This document shows, one piece after another, positions 32,993 through 44,788 of a stretch of DNA of 64,000 nt. Within the stretch, counting starts at the first letter, position 1, and each line of letters starts with the position of its first letter. Under the pieces are notes generated by a model that was not told where the DNA came from, ran no database searches, and saw only the letters and a list, made by a program, of their open reading frames with translations. This stretch comes from Nyssa sinensis (Eukaryota; Streptophyta; Magnoliopsida; Cornales; Nyssaceae), in assembly GCA_008638375.1 (NCBI GenBank), contig CM018038.1:16018515-16082514 (forward strand). Direction: 5' to 3'. Both the position numbers and the translations under genes were made by a program.

Positions 32993-35900
32993 TCACTTGA
33001 AGGGGAGAACAACATCAAGGCTCTTCTGAAGCTGCCAGCCTCGGGGATAAACAAGTTTGAGAGCTTCCAAATGGAGATGCCAGTTCATTATTTTCGAACA
33101 ACCAGGGGGTGTACCTTCCATTTGACTTTCATCTTCGACCACTTGTTCAATAAATGTGGTCTCCTGTGAAAAGCTGCAATTGTCAGTAGATAAATTTTAC
33201 CATTGCATGCTCAAGTTTAAATGCATGTCAATGTTATAATATAAAAAAATTGTAATGTAAAAGAATATCTGAAAATGCAAGGATATGACATATACTTGGA
33301 AACCCTCCTTCACAGTGTCTAACTGCCGAATTGGATCAGAAGTGGGGCGTTGCCATCTCTTCGGGTCCCACAATATGGTGCTGTTGAAAGCAAATCCTGA
33401 CATGTCAACATGAAATCTACGGAGTCTTTTACTCTTCTCATTTGTGTGCCATCCAATAACTTGACTTCCATTGCACACTGGACCTTCCAATATCGCCTTG
33501 TTTTTGCTTTGTGCCAGCATGGCAACAGGCCAGGTGCCAAAACGGCTAAAAATCACGAGTAGGTAAAATATAATGAATTCACAAGCAAGGGAAGGAAAAA
33601 GAAAAAGAAAAAGAAAAAGAAAAAAAATAAGAGAGGAATGCAGTAATATTCCGGACAAATGAGAGTGATGGACTGTTACAAGATTTGACTTCTCACTAAC
33701 CTCATCCGTATCTAACAAAATTAAAATGGATACTTAAAAAGACAGAATCAATTCAGAAAGTAAGATTATAAACCTTTCCTTTCACTTCTATTCAGGTAAC
33801 AGTTTCTAAATGAGCACCTCTTTTCAGGTGGTGAGGATTTGGGAAATGAGGAAGTTCCTCTGTTCCACCATTTAAATTCGTGTAATAAGTACAATAGAAC
33901 AGTATTTCATTAAGAGAACATTCCTTGTAGAAAGGAGTGATTTGGAAGATAAATAAATTGTAAATAATAAAATAACGCAAAAATAATTTAGAAATGTAGT
34001 AAATCTGGCGGCTGTTATGTGAATGAAAATGTCATATTAAGAAGTATACACACAAAAAAAAAAAAAAAAGATCCAAGTAATAGAAAATCTAATTCATCTG
34101 GTGGACAAAGTTTGAACCACATTGTCCAGAACTCTATTCCTTAGAGTAAAACCACTTCACACATTTCAAGCTTTCATAATTTATGGCAATCACTACTTAC
34201 AAAAAAATAATTTATGGAAAAGACTTGCTAAAAAATGGGGAAAGGAGACCAGCTTCTTAAAGCATTATCGTAACAAAGAAGTGACTTCTGAATTTACATA
34301 TGCTTCACACTTCTACTTATTCATTTTAAGTCTGTTCTATGTTTCATCAATGTTTCCATAACAGTGAAGTAAAATTTTTTAGGTCTTCGAAACTGTTGTA
34401 TGTTTCATAGATGTTATTTCACTTCATGTTTTCTTTAAATTGTTGTTTACTAGGGTTTTTAGGGTCTCCTGACTAATTATCCAATCACATTTCCATGAAA
34501 TTTTGAACTGCATTCCTCTTCATCTCCATGCCATTTTTCGTGCGCGCGCGTGTGAGAGAGAGAGGGAGACAGAGAGAGAGAGTAAAAAACCAAATCAGTG
34601 AGCAGAAAAGCTTTCTCCAAGGTCATCTCATAATCATTTTTGGCCATTAAAAACTTTGTCAAGGACGTTACAAATAATTGAATACATTAAATCAGTAATT
34701 GCTAACTCAATTGTAAGTGCAAGACGTTGATATACTAGATTTCTCCATTCAAATGGTTAAGCATTGAAATAAACTAGTTACATAAGGGATCATTGAAATG
34801 AACTAGTTACATAAGGATATTCTTATCAACAAAGAATTTGGGCAAGGAACTCCAATGAAAATTGCAACAGACTACTATAAATAAACAAATCACGGAAAGC
34901 CAACGCATTGGACCTACTTATGGAAGGCATTAGCAATCCATAAGCAACAGGTAACCTGTAATGGGTTCTTAATATTATGGAAATTTTGAGATAACAACCA
35001 CTGCCAATAACAAAGCAAAATTGTATCCAACTTACACACACAGAGATAAGTGTTCACTCCTCCCAACAGTACTTTCTACATTATACTGTAGTACATTTAG
35101 AGATTTTGTACTTTCAGATATAAACAAAATAAGACATGTAATGGCTAAGTGAACTGTTTGGTAACCAACAAATAGGTACAACATGTTATCATCATATCAT
35201 AACACACAATTAAATGTATGTATTACTTACTAATCACTAATAATTCAAAAACAAATACCTTAATTCTAGCATGCTTTCAAACAAATTTATATTCTATATT
35301 TCAGATACTAATAAATCATAAGTATAACCATTATATATGCAGTCATATTTCTTGATTTTGTTTGCAGGCACAAAACAATGCCACCAATTCAAACTACTAG
35401 AAACCAACAAGGCATAACTGTAACAAATCAAAATTGACTGCATTTTCATAGATAGTACAAGCAAATCAAACTCAAAATACCTGATTTTTCTCAAAGTCTC
35501 AAACAACTCTAGCGAATAGATATTGTCATCATCAGCAAAGTAAACAATCCCATCAAGTTTATGGTGCTCAATGTGCTCAAGAGCCGCATTCCTTTGGTGA
35601 ACACCTCTGTCCTTTGCAGTGGTAGAATTTTTTGTGCACACTAAATGCCGATACATAACACCAGTTTTCCTCAGTATATCTGCAGTTTCCATCGACGCTG
35701 AATTCATTTCTACCACAATCCACACAAGGGGTGGAGGAACAAGTCGAAGCACCTGCCCCAATCTATTCAAGAAAAATGCCTGCAGTGCCCTATTGTAGGT
35801 TGGAGTCACGACAATTAACGGTTTCCTAGGGATAAAATCGAACCTCTCCTTCATATTCAACCTCCTTTCAACAGCTAATTCCACCATGTCCACTACGAAA

Positions 35901-36283
35901 TTCTCGGGTCTAGCAACAACACCATCATCGACATCCTCTTGAACGTTAACCGGTGGTGGCTTGATCTCAAATGAAAAATCGTGATTTCTAATATCAGCGA
36001 CGCCGCCAAACGGAGCCATACCTAACAAGAACCCTAGCAAGAAAAACAATAAGCACCTATAAAACCATATTTTCCATGCTTGGTGGCCTTTCCGCGAGTG
36101 CCGCTGTGGTAGAAGGACTCCCGCAACAAATCTACGAACCCCAACGCCAAATGTAGACAACGGCGATGAATATTTACTGTTAGATAGAAGCTTATGAGTT
36201 GGTGACGATACCGAATATGGACTCCCTCCGTTCTGGTACGAACGGTCGTGATACGGCGATAGAGTTCTCCGGATCGAAGCCAT
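32993..36283 (-). CDS. IRX9H: GT43 glycosyltransferase, IRX9H-type, 3 exons
   Basis: Exons on the minus strand are 36283-35481, 33545-33296 and 33163-32993, with GT-AG introns and matching phases, giving 407 residues plus TGA. The GT43 family acts in the Golgi on the xylan backbone (beta-1,4-xylosyl chain elongation) with IRX14 and IRX10 proteins. The N terminus [14 protein letters not shown] and the [16 protein letters not shown] motif match the IRX9H branch rather than IRX9. A single membrane anchor is at about 73-92 ([20 protein letters not shown]). The GT43 core holds [13 protein letters not shown] (157-169), [14 protein letters not shown] and [14 protein letters not shown], with the DDD metal/UDP site at 251-253. 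C-terminally, [13 protein letters not shown] and [14 protein letters not shown] follow. Whether this protein is catalytic or structural in the xylan synthase complex is not settled for this branch. Confidence 0.95.
33546..35480 (-). other. IRX9H intron 1 (1.9 kb)
   Basis: The donor follows AAA ATC AG and the acceptor TTTTTAG precedes C CGT TTT. It contains a short GAAAAA-rich tract (33596-33630), an alternating CG/AG repeat (34541-34582) and a small duplication ('aactagttacataagg' at 34773 and 34801). No transposon with clear ends was seen. Confidence 0.8.
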
Positions 36284-38132
36284 TTATCAAATTACACAGC
36301 ATAGAGAAGAGAATCTATTCTATTACATAAATCAATCAAGCTTCTGAAATTTGAATACGTTTCGAGAGAGAGATTAGCTTACCAAAAACAAAAAAGAAAT
36401 AGATGGAAATAGAGTGTGTGAGTTGAAGATCGAGTAAACTAGATGATCGATTGTCCAAAAAAACAAAATGAAAACCATACAAGATATGAATCGGAAAACG
36501 AACCGATTTGAATCGAGTTAGGGAACGAGATCGAGCTGATTTAGAGTAAAATTAGTCTCGGGTGACGATTGAATCGATAGAAATCAGATACTGCCACTTC
36601 GCTTGATTGTGTTTCGAAGCTCGAGCGATCGATTTTGCTAAACTTAGCGAGACTTATCCAAATTTGGTGCAAAGACTTCCTCTGAATATGGCGGCGATGA
36701 TTGGGGGAATTGAAATATGCGACTGGTATTATAAAAGGAGCTATTAATTTTCGAGTTCTCGGAGATTTTGGGGAGATTTTACCGCGGAGAGGGCGTCTGG
36801 TGCGCATTACGCTCCCAGCTCTGGGCAGCTGGGTTGGTTGTAACTTGTAACTAAAGTACGCGTTGTAGGTCATAGAACAGGTGGCACGTGGCGTGTTGTC
36901 ACCTAGGAAATACGGCTCTTGGTAATTCCTTTCGTTATCACTGTCGGAGAGAAAAAGTAACAGTAATCATTCCTTCTACTAAAAAAAAAAAAAATGTTAG
37001 TAATCATTCCATTCCTGATACTAAAAAAAATGTTAAACTCGGTTGCCACTGATTGAAAATTGCGATATAATTAAGTCATGTATTGCAGGCGCACATATGA
37101 TATTAGTGTGTGACTTGCATAGGTCAATTAAATCTTAAATAATGATACTTGTAATTGATTTATTGTAGCATTTCTCCATTGTACTAATAACTTGTAATTA
37201 TCATGACAAAAATTATTTTAATTTTATTAAAATTAAATTTTAATAGTATTATAGTATCAAAAAATTATATTTTGATATTTTTAGTTTAATGATAAAATGT
37301 TTTTTTTTTTAAATTACCATTTTTCTTTTCAACTATAAAAGAAAAAAAATATCATCAAATCTAAATCATTGAAATTTGAAACATTGATATGAATAGTAAG
37401 TATCAAAACAAAAGTTATTTTGATAGAGTTTTTTACTTTAGTCATAATTTAGCTTCGATAGTTTCTTTAACTTCACCGTTGAAATTACTATTAATTTATC
37501 ATAAGAATTTAAAGTTATTTTAGTTTCAGGCATGATGTTTGAAAATTATAAATCATTTAATCGAAAGAATTTTGCTAATATCAAGTGTGATGTTTGAAAA
37601 TTTGTAATATTATTAAATTGTATAATGCATATGCTGATGCATACATAACACGACATAATAACATTAAAATAATTAAAAATGATTATTTTATTATAATTAA
37701 GATGCAAAAGTAATTATTTTTCCGATCATTTTGAATTGTAAACATATTATTAAGAATTCAAGTGAATTAATAATAAGTGTCTAACATTTACAAATAAGTC
37801 GTACTAAATTTTATACCAAAAACACAACTATAACACGTTTAAAACTCAAAAGTTGTGAGATTCTCTTAGAAAACTTTCTCTAATATATTAGTAGATGACA
37901 AAATGTGGGTAGGAGGAAATCCCCTTAAGCAATCCTTAGTGCATGCATCATGGAATTAGCCCAAGTCATGACATTCGAGGTCCACCTCATGCTCATCTAT
38001 TAATGACCTCATGATTGAGACATTACAACAAATTACCGAGGACCAGTAACTTTAACCAAAGAGCAGTAACTATAAGTAATTATTTTTTCTTGGCTTAGGA
38101 GTAAAAAAAAAGAAAGAGTGTTGACCGATAAT
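36284..38132. other. IRX9H upstream region and AT-rich spacer
   Basis: The 600 bases above the ATG are mixed in composition and should hold the leader and promoter. A minus-strand frame at 36541-36873 (110 codons, basic) lies in this leader region and has no recognisable domain. From 36900 on the DNA is AT-rich without identifiable features. Confidence 0.5.
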
Positions 38133-38656
38133 TAGGGGTGTCAATTCGTGTTATCGTGTCGTATTCAGGTCGTGTCAAGGTATATATATTCGAAAATATG
38201 TGTGAACCCTAACCCAATATTATTAACTAATCGTGTCAAATTTTAAAACTCAAACCCAACTTATTTATTAAACAAGTTCCACGTGTCGACACATTTAACC
38301 AGTTTATTTTAATTTTTTTATTTTTAAATAAAAAAATTTACTTATCTTTTAATATGTATAGATAATTTTCAAGTTTAATAACTTTGGATATGGGCCAAAT
38401 CAAAATAAAAATCTTTTTTGTAAATAAAAAATTTCAAAACTTTGATAAATATTTGATGTGAGACGAATTATCTTAACTCATAATATATTTTATAATTAAA
38501 CGTGTTAAGTTGTGTTAAACGAGTTGACACTAGTAAAACCCAAACACGACCTATTTATTAATCGTGTTATACATGTCAACCCGTTTATGACCCAAATCCG
38601 TTTATACTAAACCCAAACCCGTTAACTTCGTGTCATGTTAAAAATTGACACCCCTA
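38133..38656. mobile_element. hAT-type MITE, second copy of the PEPCK-intron family
   Basis: A 524-bp element with ends TAGGGGTGTCAATTCG and AAAATTGACACCCCTA. It is closely similar throughout to the element at 21807-22349. Flanks ccgataat (38125-38132) and ctggtaac (38657-38664) agree at 5 of 8 positions, and all three differences are transitions, consistent with an older insertion. Confidence 0.8.
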
Positions 38657-39124
38657 CTGGTAACACTTTTTTTTTTTTTTTGGTTGATAATGTGCTCGTC
38701 TCTAAAATCAAAGTTCTAACTTCATGTAAATCAACTTAGAAAAAAACAAAAGAAAAGAAAAGAAAAGAAATTGTGTATGATTTTATGAAGTGGTTTTTAT
38801 TTGGAGGTCTGAATAAAGAGGAAATTTAATATCAAATTTATTATTCTATCATTCTTACAAATCTCTCACAGAAAATGAAGTAGAAGAAAAGCTAAATGTG
38901 ATAACGTATATTCCAGTTAGAGAATAGTAGAAAAGTCACTTTATATAAATAATATTAAAGATTAAGTCTGTTTCTAATTTATTCTTTCTAATACTTTTAT
39001 ATTGACAGAATTAACAATAAATATTATTTTTATGAAATATAAGAAGAAAAAAATAGACAATTGTAGGAGAATTTATTGTAAAGAAAATGAACCCTCCTAA
39101 TTGGCACATTTTCGTGATTAAATA

Positions 39125-39346
39125 TAGTGATGGGTCCAGAAATTTAAGTTAGGAAAGGTAAATTGCAGGTTTAAAAATTTAAAGGGTTCATATCTATATA
39201 TATATATATATATATAAATTTAAAAAGGGCCAAGTCTTATTTTTTAAAACATTTCTAACAAAATTAAGGATTAAAAATATAATATTCAAAATTTTTTTTG
39301 GGAAGGGGGGCATGGCCCCCTCTATCATCCCCTGGATTCCCCACTA
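39125..39346. mobile_element. Small hAT-like element, degenerate
   Basis: The left end TAGTGATGGGTCCAG and the reverse complement of the right end, TAGTGGGGAATCCAG, are inverted termini of a 222-bp element. Flanks attaaata (39117-39124) and attagata (39347-39354) match at 7 of 8. Internal 'ggggggcatggccccctc' and an (AT)n run at 39199-39217 are present. Confidence 0.6.
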
Positions 39347-39354
39347 ATTAGATA

Positions 39355-40565
39355 GGGAGGACAATAATTTTTTTAATTTTTGAAGACATCATTGGAGAGG
39401 AAAATATTCTACCTATATCTGTATGCATGCGTCGAATCTTAAATTTAAAATGTGTCTATTTAAAGAGATGCTTTATTATTTCTAATGAATCTCGGTCCGA
39501 GATGAATAATAATTATAATTAAAGAAATGTCATAACTTCCTCAAGAACATTATTAAATATAGTAAAGATGCACAACTCATTTCATTTGGTGGGTATGGTA
39601 GGTTTGAGACAACTGATTCCACTCATAAATGCCTCTTTAATAATATTATGTCAATGAATATCCAAATATATATAATGAATAACGTTTGGAATGTTGGAAG
39701 AAAGTGGCATCATGTCTTTTCACCCATATAGTTGAAAAAATAGAATAGGTTGTGTTTGGACCTTTAAAACACTTTTCTTAAATATATATAGAATTTCATC
39801 ACTCAAAACAATGAATTCATATGTGCAATAATTCAGGGCTTCGTCACCCCAAACAATGAATTTATATACTAAAAGGCGATGTGAAATATCAAGGAAGTTC
39901 TTTAAATTCCAAAAAGGTCCAAAACATGCCATTTTAAAACATTTACGCATATTTTGACCATGCTTTTTGGAAGAGTTTAGGAGATGCAAAAGTTTGACCG
40001 GCCGGCCAGCTCATGTGAACATCAGGATGCCAATTGCAATCTAAATCTAAGGCCGCCCACGGCATCACATGTGCCGACGATAACGCAAGGCACCATTTGC
40101 CACTTCAAAGCAGAAAGGTCTGCTCAAATTTGAGTATTCGCGTGAAGTTAATATAAGTCTCGGAAAATTATGATTGTAATTTGTAAATGAGTTTTGTTAA
40201 GTCAAGTTGTAGATTGCTCAAGTTTTATTTTTTAAAAATAAATAAGTTTCAAATTATATTCAAACTTAAGATTTATTTTTTGAGCTGATCTTGAATGAAC
40301 CTCCTCTAATCCTCCTCTAGTCGAGTCTATCACCAACATATCTCAAATATCTTAATTTTTTTTTTTATATAATATTAGACTATTTATCAAGCTGAACTTA
40401 ATAAATTAACGAGTCTCAAAATATGTTTAAACTTAACTTATTTAACTCACAAGACAAATTTTTAATCGAGCCGAACTCAAATAATATACGAAATATTCAA
40501 ATTAAGCATGATACTATTAGTTAAACCTTTTTTCTAAATTTTTCCTCCAGAACATCAATACTATG
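39355..40565. other. AT-rich spacer before the LTR element
   Basis: No gene or repeat with defined ends was seen. A short GC-richer patch lies at 39995-40130. Confidence 0.5.
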
Positions 40566-41072
40566 TGATGTTACACTTTCTGATCAGTGGGGATTTCACT
40601 CTTCGTCACCTGTCAAGAACTCAAAGATCAGAGGGTCACCGAATAGGTTCCGATAGTAACCGCTCCGATGATAAAGTTAGTAAAAGTAAAAGATTATAAT
40701 TGAAAGGAATTAATTGACTGTAATTGAAAAGTGCACCTTAAAGTTTTATTATAGGCTGCAAACTTCCTAAGTTGATTAGGATTTGGAGTCGTAAAAGTAG
40801 GGATTTGAAAATATTCAAGAATAACAGTTGCCATGTTGAACTTTGTTTCCTTATTCTGAGGTCGGTCGGGCCAGCTCGAGGCCCCCTTTAGATACATACT
40901 CTATACTCTTGGCTCTAGAGGAAAGGTTTGCGTCATTCTAATCAAGGAACGTTTGGATCTTTCGTGGTTGTTTGATCTGAATAGCTTTATGTTATTTCCT
41001 GACCTGCACATGAAAAAGCTCTGTATATACACGTGTCAAGCTTGGGTTAGGTTGTCACTTTATGCTACATCA
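40566..41072 (-). repeat. 3' LTR of the Tat-type element
   Basis: A 507-bp LTR starting TGATGTTACACTTTCTGATC and ending GGTTGTCACTTTATGCTACATCA-like on the plus strand. It matches 50584-52360 outside the nested insertion. It contains 'gtatatacacgtg', which on the minus strand gives a CACGTG followed by a TATATA-like box. Confidence 0.92.
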
Positions 41073-41091
41073 GCTACTCCCCCCCTCCGAG
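41073..41091 (-). other. Polypurine tract of the Tat-type element
   Basis: On the minus strand, GGCTCGGAGGGGGGAGTAGC lies directly before the 3' LTR, as expected for plus-strand DNA priming. Confidence 0.8.
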
Positions 41092-41306
41092 CCTTAGTTT
41101 TATGGGACCCACGCAGAACTGAGGTTAGGGTTTCTGAAAGGTCACGCACAATCTCATTAATGCGTCGTTCCGCATTCTGAGAAAACAGTCTTTAATGAAG
41201 CAATTACAACATCATCATTACTTAAGCCACCGACTCGATAATCGAGGCCATCATTAGCCAACTGTCGATTAGGATTTGGAGCTATAAATGTTGCCCTTAG
41301 ACGCCT

Positions 41307-41314
41307 TATAAATA
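41307..41314 (+). promoter_or_regulatory. TATA box of the opposite-strand gene
   Basis: TATAAATA in the context gccTTATAAATAGtcac, about 250 bases upstream of the first ATG of the plus-strand accessory gene. It suggests that this gene has its own promoter, separate from the LTR. Confidence 0.5.
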
Positions 41315-41567
41315 GTCACAATCTCTCCATTGGATTCTTTTACGAATCCTCCATTGTTTAAGAATCCTTTATCGTTTGAAACAGAGAAAGAGAAGATTTC
41401 TTAGCGATTTTCGGTACACCAGAGGATTTATCAGACATCCGAACTCCAATCTACAGCCAGTGAATGGTAACCCTCGCCTTATTTCTGATTGTTATTCCTG
41501 CGTTCCCCTCTTTTTTTGCACTTTCTTCTCTTGGGTTCTTTTTGCTTATTTTGTTCATTTCATAAAA

Positions 41568-43489
41568 ATGTCTTCTTCCAACGCGTATTATGGTAATGGG
41601 GAAGAAAATAGGGAAATTGTAGAGGTAGTTAGGTAGTTAGAGGGCATTTCTTGTTGAGGAAATGAGTAGTTCTTCTAGCAGTGGTTCAGGGGTGCTGCTT
41701 CTTGAGGCACACCTTGAATCCAGGAATAAGGAGGTCAGTACATCGGGCCGATCTCATAGGAGAGAACAGGGCGAGAGCGCTATGATTGAGGGCATGTTAG
41801 ATGCCCTCAAGACAAATTCTGATTTCCCTAAAAATGTATTCTGTAGGATCCCTAGGAGAATAGACTGCCTATCGGACATAGAGAGAGGGAAAATCTGCGC
41901 TTACTTCAAATGATTTAAGGTCGGTGTGCATTTCCCTCTTCATCCCCTTGTAAAATGAATTCTTTAGTTGGTTTAAGATCTGTCCTATCGAGCTGAATAT
42001 CAACAGCTGGAGGCAGCTTATGGCCTTTTTAGTCTTAGGTTATCAGAATAAGGTTGAGGTAGATTTGGACCTCATCTGGAGTAATATGGACATGAAGTTC
42101 TTCAAGTTGGAGGGGATATATTACATGTTCTTTGACAAGAGGTTCAAGCCATTGACCTCGATACCCACTTCCAACAAGACATGAAAGAAATGGTACTTCT
42201 TTGTCAATGGAGGCTGGAAACATGAAGATTTTGATAACCGGATAAGTTTTTTCCCTCAGCACACCGGTTTCAAGGGTGAGCCCACAAACCTTTGGTTTCC
42301 AGCAAAGATATCATAACTCTTCTTCCAGTTTGTCTAACTTTTTCTTGATTTTTTATTACAGATAAGAAGGCTTTGAGGAGATCAATCTTTACTTCAGAAC
42401 TTCAAGAGAGGTACCGGCGACTCTTATACCCACAAGACCGTCCTCACGATTGTGTATTGACTCTCTAGAACTTCATGGACGCTGGTCTAGTAAAGGATAA
42501 GTCGGTTGCACTGAAGAAGGCGGTCCTGACGAGCTAGACGCCTGGACCTAAGAAGACTGGGAGGATTTCCAGCCCTGTGGCTCCAGCTCCTCCTCAAAAG
42601 AAGAGAAGGATCGAAGTGGGAGCATCTAACTCTCCAGAATATACGGTCTCAGAAGAGCTGGCTATGCCAGTTGCTCGTGAAGAGCTGCCGCCACCTCCAG
42701 CCTTTCCCGTGCATTCAACCTCTCGTGGCAAAGGGAAGTTGAGATCGGTGCCTCCCAGCATCATTTCGGCTAAGAACGGGGAGGCTACCATCAAGAAGGC
42801 CTACAAGGACTCCTGGGTCTCTGCGGCGGACCGCTTCAAAGGCCTGAAGCCCTAGAGGATAGCCAGAGACCTTCTGGTTTCCCATATGAGGGTAAAGCTT
42901 TTTTACTTAGTTTTTGTTTTTGTTTTTACTTACGTCTTGTATTTAACTTCTGGTCTGACTAACGTAACTTTTATCTCTTACAACCTGTTCATGCCATGGT
43001 AGCAATCATGGACTTCCCTGAGGAGTCGAAGAAGACAAGCTCCAAGTTGAGTTGGACGAAGCTTGTCTTCAGCTTGGGATGGCTTGCTCTGCATCTTTCT
43101 CCTTCGAAGAGAAATACAAGGAGTCTCTGAACAACATGGCCATCTTGGAGTCACAAAAGAACACCCTAGCTTTTGAGTTAGAGGCTTTGAAGAAAGAGAA
43201 GGAAGAGGCCGAAGCTGCGGCCCCTCTGAACCTGGCCACCAGTGTTTAAGTGACAAGGGAAGAGACTGAGAAGGAGCTCAGAGATGAGGTGTAGAGGCTA
43301 GGGGGTGAATTCGCGGATTGCGGATATGAGATGTTATGGAAGAGAATCCAAAAGCTTTATCCTAACCTTGACATTTCTGGAGTGGACGAGGTTTTGTTGG
43401 ATGATTCAGCACCGAGTCCCTCCGAAGTCGCCCCAGTAGAGCCTACCGAAGCTGAAGGAGTTGCCCCTATGCTGAAGACCCTTGATTAG
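41568..43489 (+). pseudogene. Opposite-strand accessory gene of the Tat-type element
   Basis: The plus-strand coding signal begins at an ATG (41568, MSSSNAYYGNGEENREIVEV) or at 41662 (Ser-rich start) and ends TLD-TAG at 43489. It is broken by frameshifts and stops. The segment near 41930-42180 reads PIELNINSWRQLMAFLVLGY and VEVDLDLIWS. That is the pattern of the plant 'putative gypsy type transposon' domain (PF04195-like): a Pro-x-x-Leu-x-x-Asn-x-Trp motif followed by a hydrophobic helix. A basic, proline-rich middle (42540-42855) and a Glu/Lys coiled-coil (43050-43250) follow. Intron-like gaps are at 42276-42361 (GTGAGC...TTACAG) and about 42890-43001. Gene function in the element is not known; it converges on gag-pol. 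Confidence 0.65.
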
Positions 43490-43538
43490 GACCTTTTTTT
43501 GGTTTTTTTTTTGCACTTGTAATCTCCTACCCTTTGGG

Positions 43539-43539
<1 letters not shown>

Positions 43540-43572
<33 letters not shown>

Positions 43573-43577
43573 TATAT
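43540..43577. repeat. (AT)n microsatellite
   Basis: TA-rich run with a central TG interruption, just past the end of the accessory gene. Confidence 0.9.
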
Positions 43578-43754
43578 GAAAAGTTATTTTTTTATCTTGA
43601 CTACTTGTGTTTTAGAAAGATTAGCTTCTGTAACCATTCAGATTACTTAACAAACACCATCCATCAACAATTTCCAAAGCACTCATATGATAACCTTTCG
43701 AGGTTGAAAACAGGGCAAACTATACTGTCTATTAGTACTTGTAACCAAGCCCCT

Positions 43755-44044
43755 CTTGTAATTTGAAACAAGGCCTAACTTTCAGACCTGAGATACTTGT
43801 AATTAAATCGAGATCTAATTTTTAGACCTGAAACACTTGTAAGTAAGTCAAGATCTAATCTTCAAACCTGAAACACTTGTAGTTAAATCAAGATATAATC
43901 TTCAGACCTGAAACACTTGTAGTTAAATCAAGATATAATCTTCAGACCTGAAACACTTGTAAGTAAATCAAAATCTAATTTTTAGACCTGAAACACTTGT
44001 AGTTAAATCAAGATATAATCTTCAAACCTAAAACACTTTATTGA
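43755..44044. repeat. 40-bp tandem array, about 7 copies
   Basis: The anchor 'cttgta' or 'cttgt' starts near 43755, 43796, 43836, 43876, 43916, 43956, 43996 and (decayed) 44036: one step of 41 and then a regular 40. The unit contains 'acctgaaacacttgta-tta' and 'aatc-agat-taat'. The two central copies are nearly identical, showing recent local homogenisation. Confidence 0.93.
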
Positions 44045-44059
44045 ACTGTTCGTTGAAAA

Positions 44060-44752
44060 AATGAACCAGACCTGTAGTACTTGTAATGGCTATAAGGCTT
44101 TTAAGGATCTGTATATTGAGATGAACTAGACCTATAGCACTTGTAATGGCTACACGGGTTTTAGGGATCTGTACATTGAGATAGACCAAACTTGGGGGTC
44201 TGTGTATTGAGATGGACCAGACCTATAGCACTTGTAATGGTTACAAAACTTTTACGGGTTTGTGCATTTAGATAGACTAGACCTATAACACTTGTAATGG
44301 CTACAAGGCTTTTAGGGGCCTGTACATTAAGATGGACCAGACCTATAGCACTTGTAATGGCTACAAGGGTTTTAGGGATCTTTACATTGAGATGGACCAA
44401 ACTTGGGGGTCTGTGCATTGAGATGGACCAGACCTATAACATTTGTAATGGCTACAAGGCTTTTAGGGGTCTGTGCATTGAGGTGGACCAGACCTATAGC
44501 ACTTATAATGGTTACAAGGCTTTTAGGGGCCTGTACATTGAGATGGACCAGACCTATAGTGCTTGTAATAGCTACAAGGCTTTTAGGGGTCTGTACATTA
44601 AGGTGGACCAGACCTGGGGGTCTGTGCATTGAGATGGACTAGACCTATAGCACTTGTAATAGCTACAAGGATTTTAGAGGTCTACGCATTGAGATGGACC
44701 AGACCTATAACACTTGTAATGGCTACAAGGCTTTTAGGAGTTTGTACATTAA
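44060..44752. repeat. 60/31-bp tandem array with 211-bp higher-order units
   Basis: The anchor 'ttgtaatggctac' (with small changes) starts at 44081, 44141, 44232, 44292, 44352, 44443, 44503, 44563, 44654 and 44714. Spacings are therefore 60, 91, 60, 60, 91, 60, 60, 91, 60. Each 91-bp step is a 60-bp unit plus a 31-bp partial unit marked by 'acttgggggtctgt' or 'cctgggggtctgt'. Three units thus form a 211-bp higher-order repeat, present about three times. Both strands stay open in several frames because 60 is a multiple of three (20-residue repeats such as GLVHLNVQAPKSLVAITS), which is not evidence of coding. Confidence 0.93.
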
Positions 44753-44788
44753 ACGAGAGCACTTAGAAGTGAATCAAAAAATAATTCT

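Noticed and set aside
36541..36873. 110-codon basic minus-strand frame upstream of IRX9H
   Set aside because: It lies in the expected leader/promoter of IRX9H and has no domain. Without transcript or conservation data it cannot be called.
44161..44642. Overlapping open frames on both strands encoding 20-residue repeats
   Set aside because: They are produced by the 60-bp tandem unit, which is a multiple of three, and change frame at each 31-bp partial unit. There is no start, domain or neighbour support.
43755..44752. Regularly spaced repeats reminiscent of a CRISPR array
   Set aside because: Units are directly adjacent without unique spacers, lie in a retroelement of a plant nuclear genome and have no cas genes.
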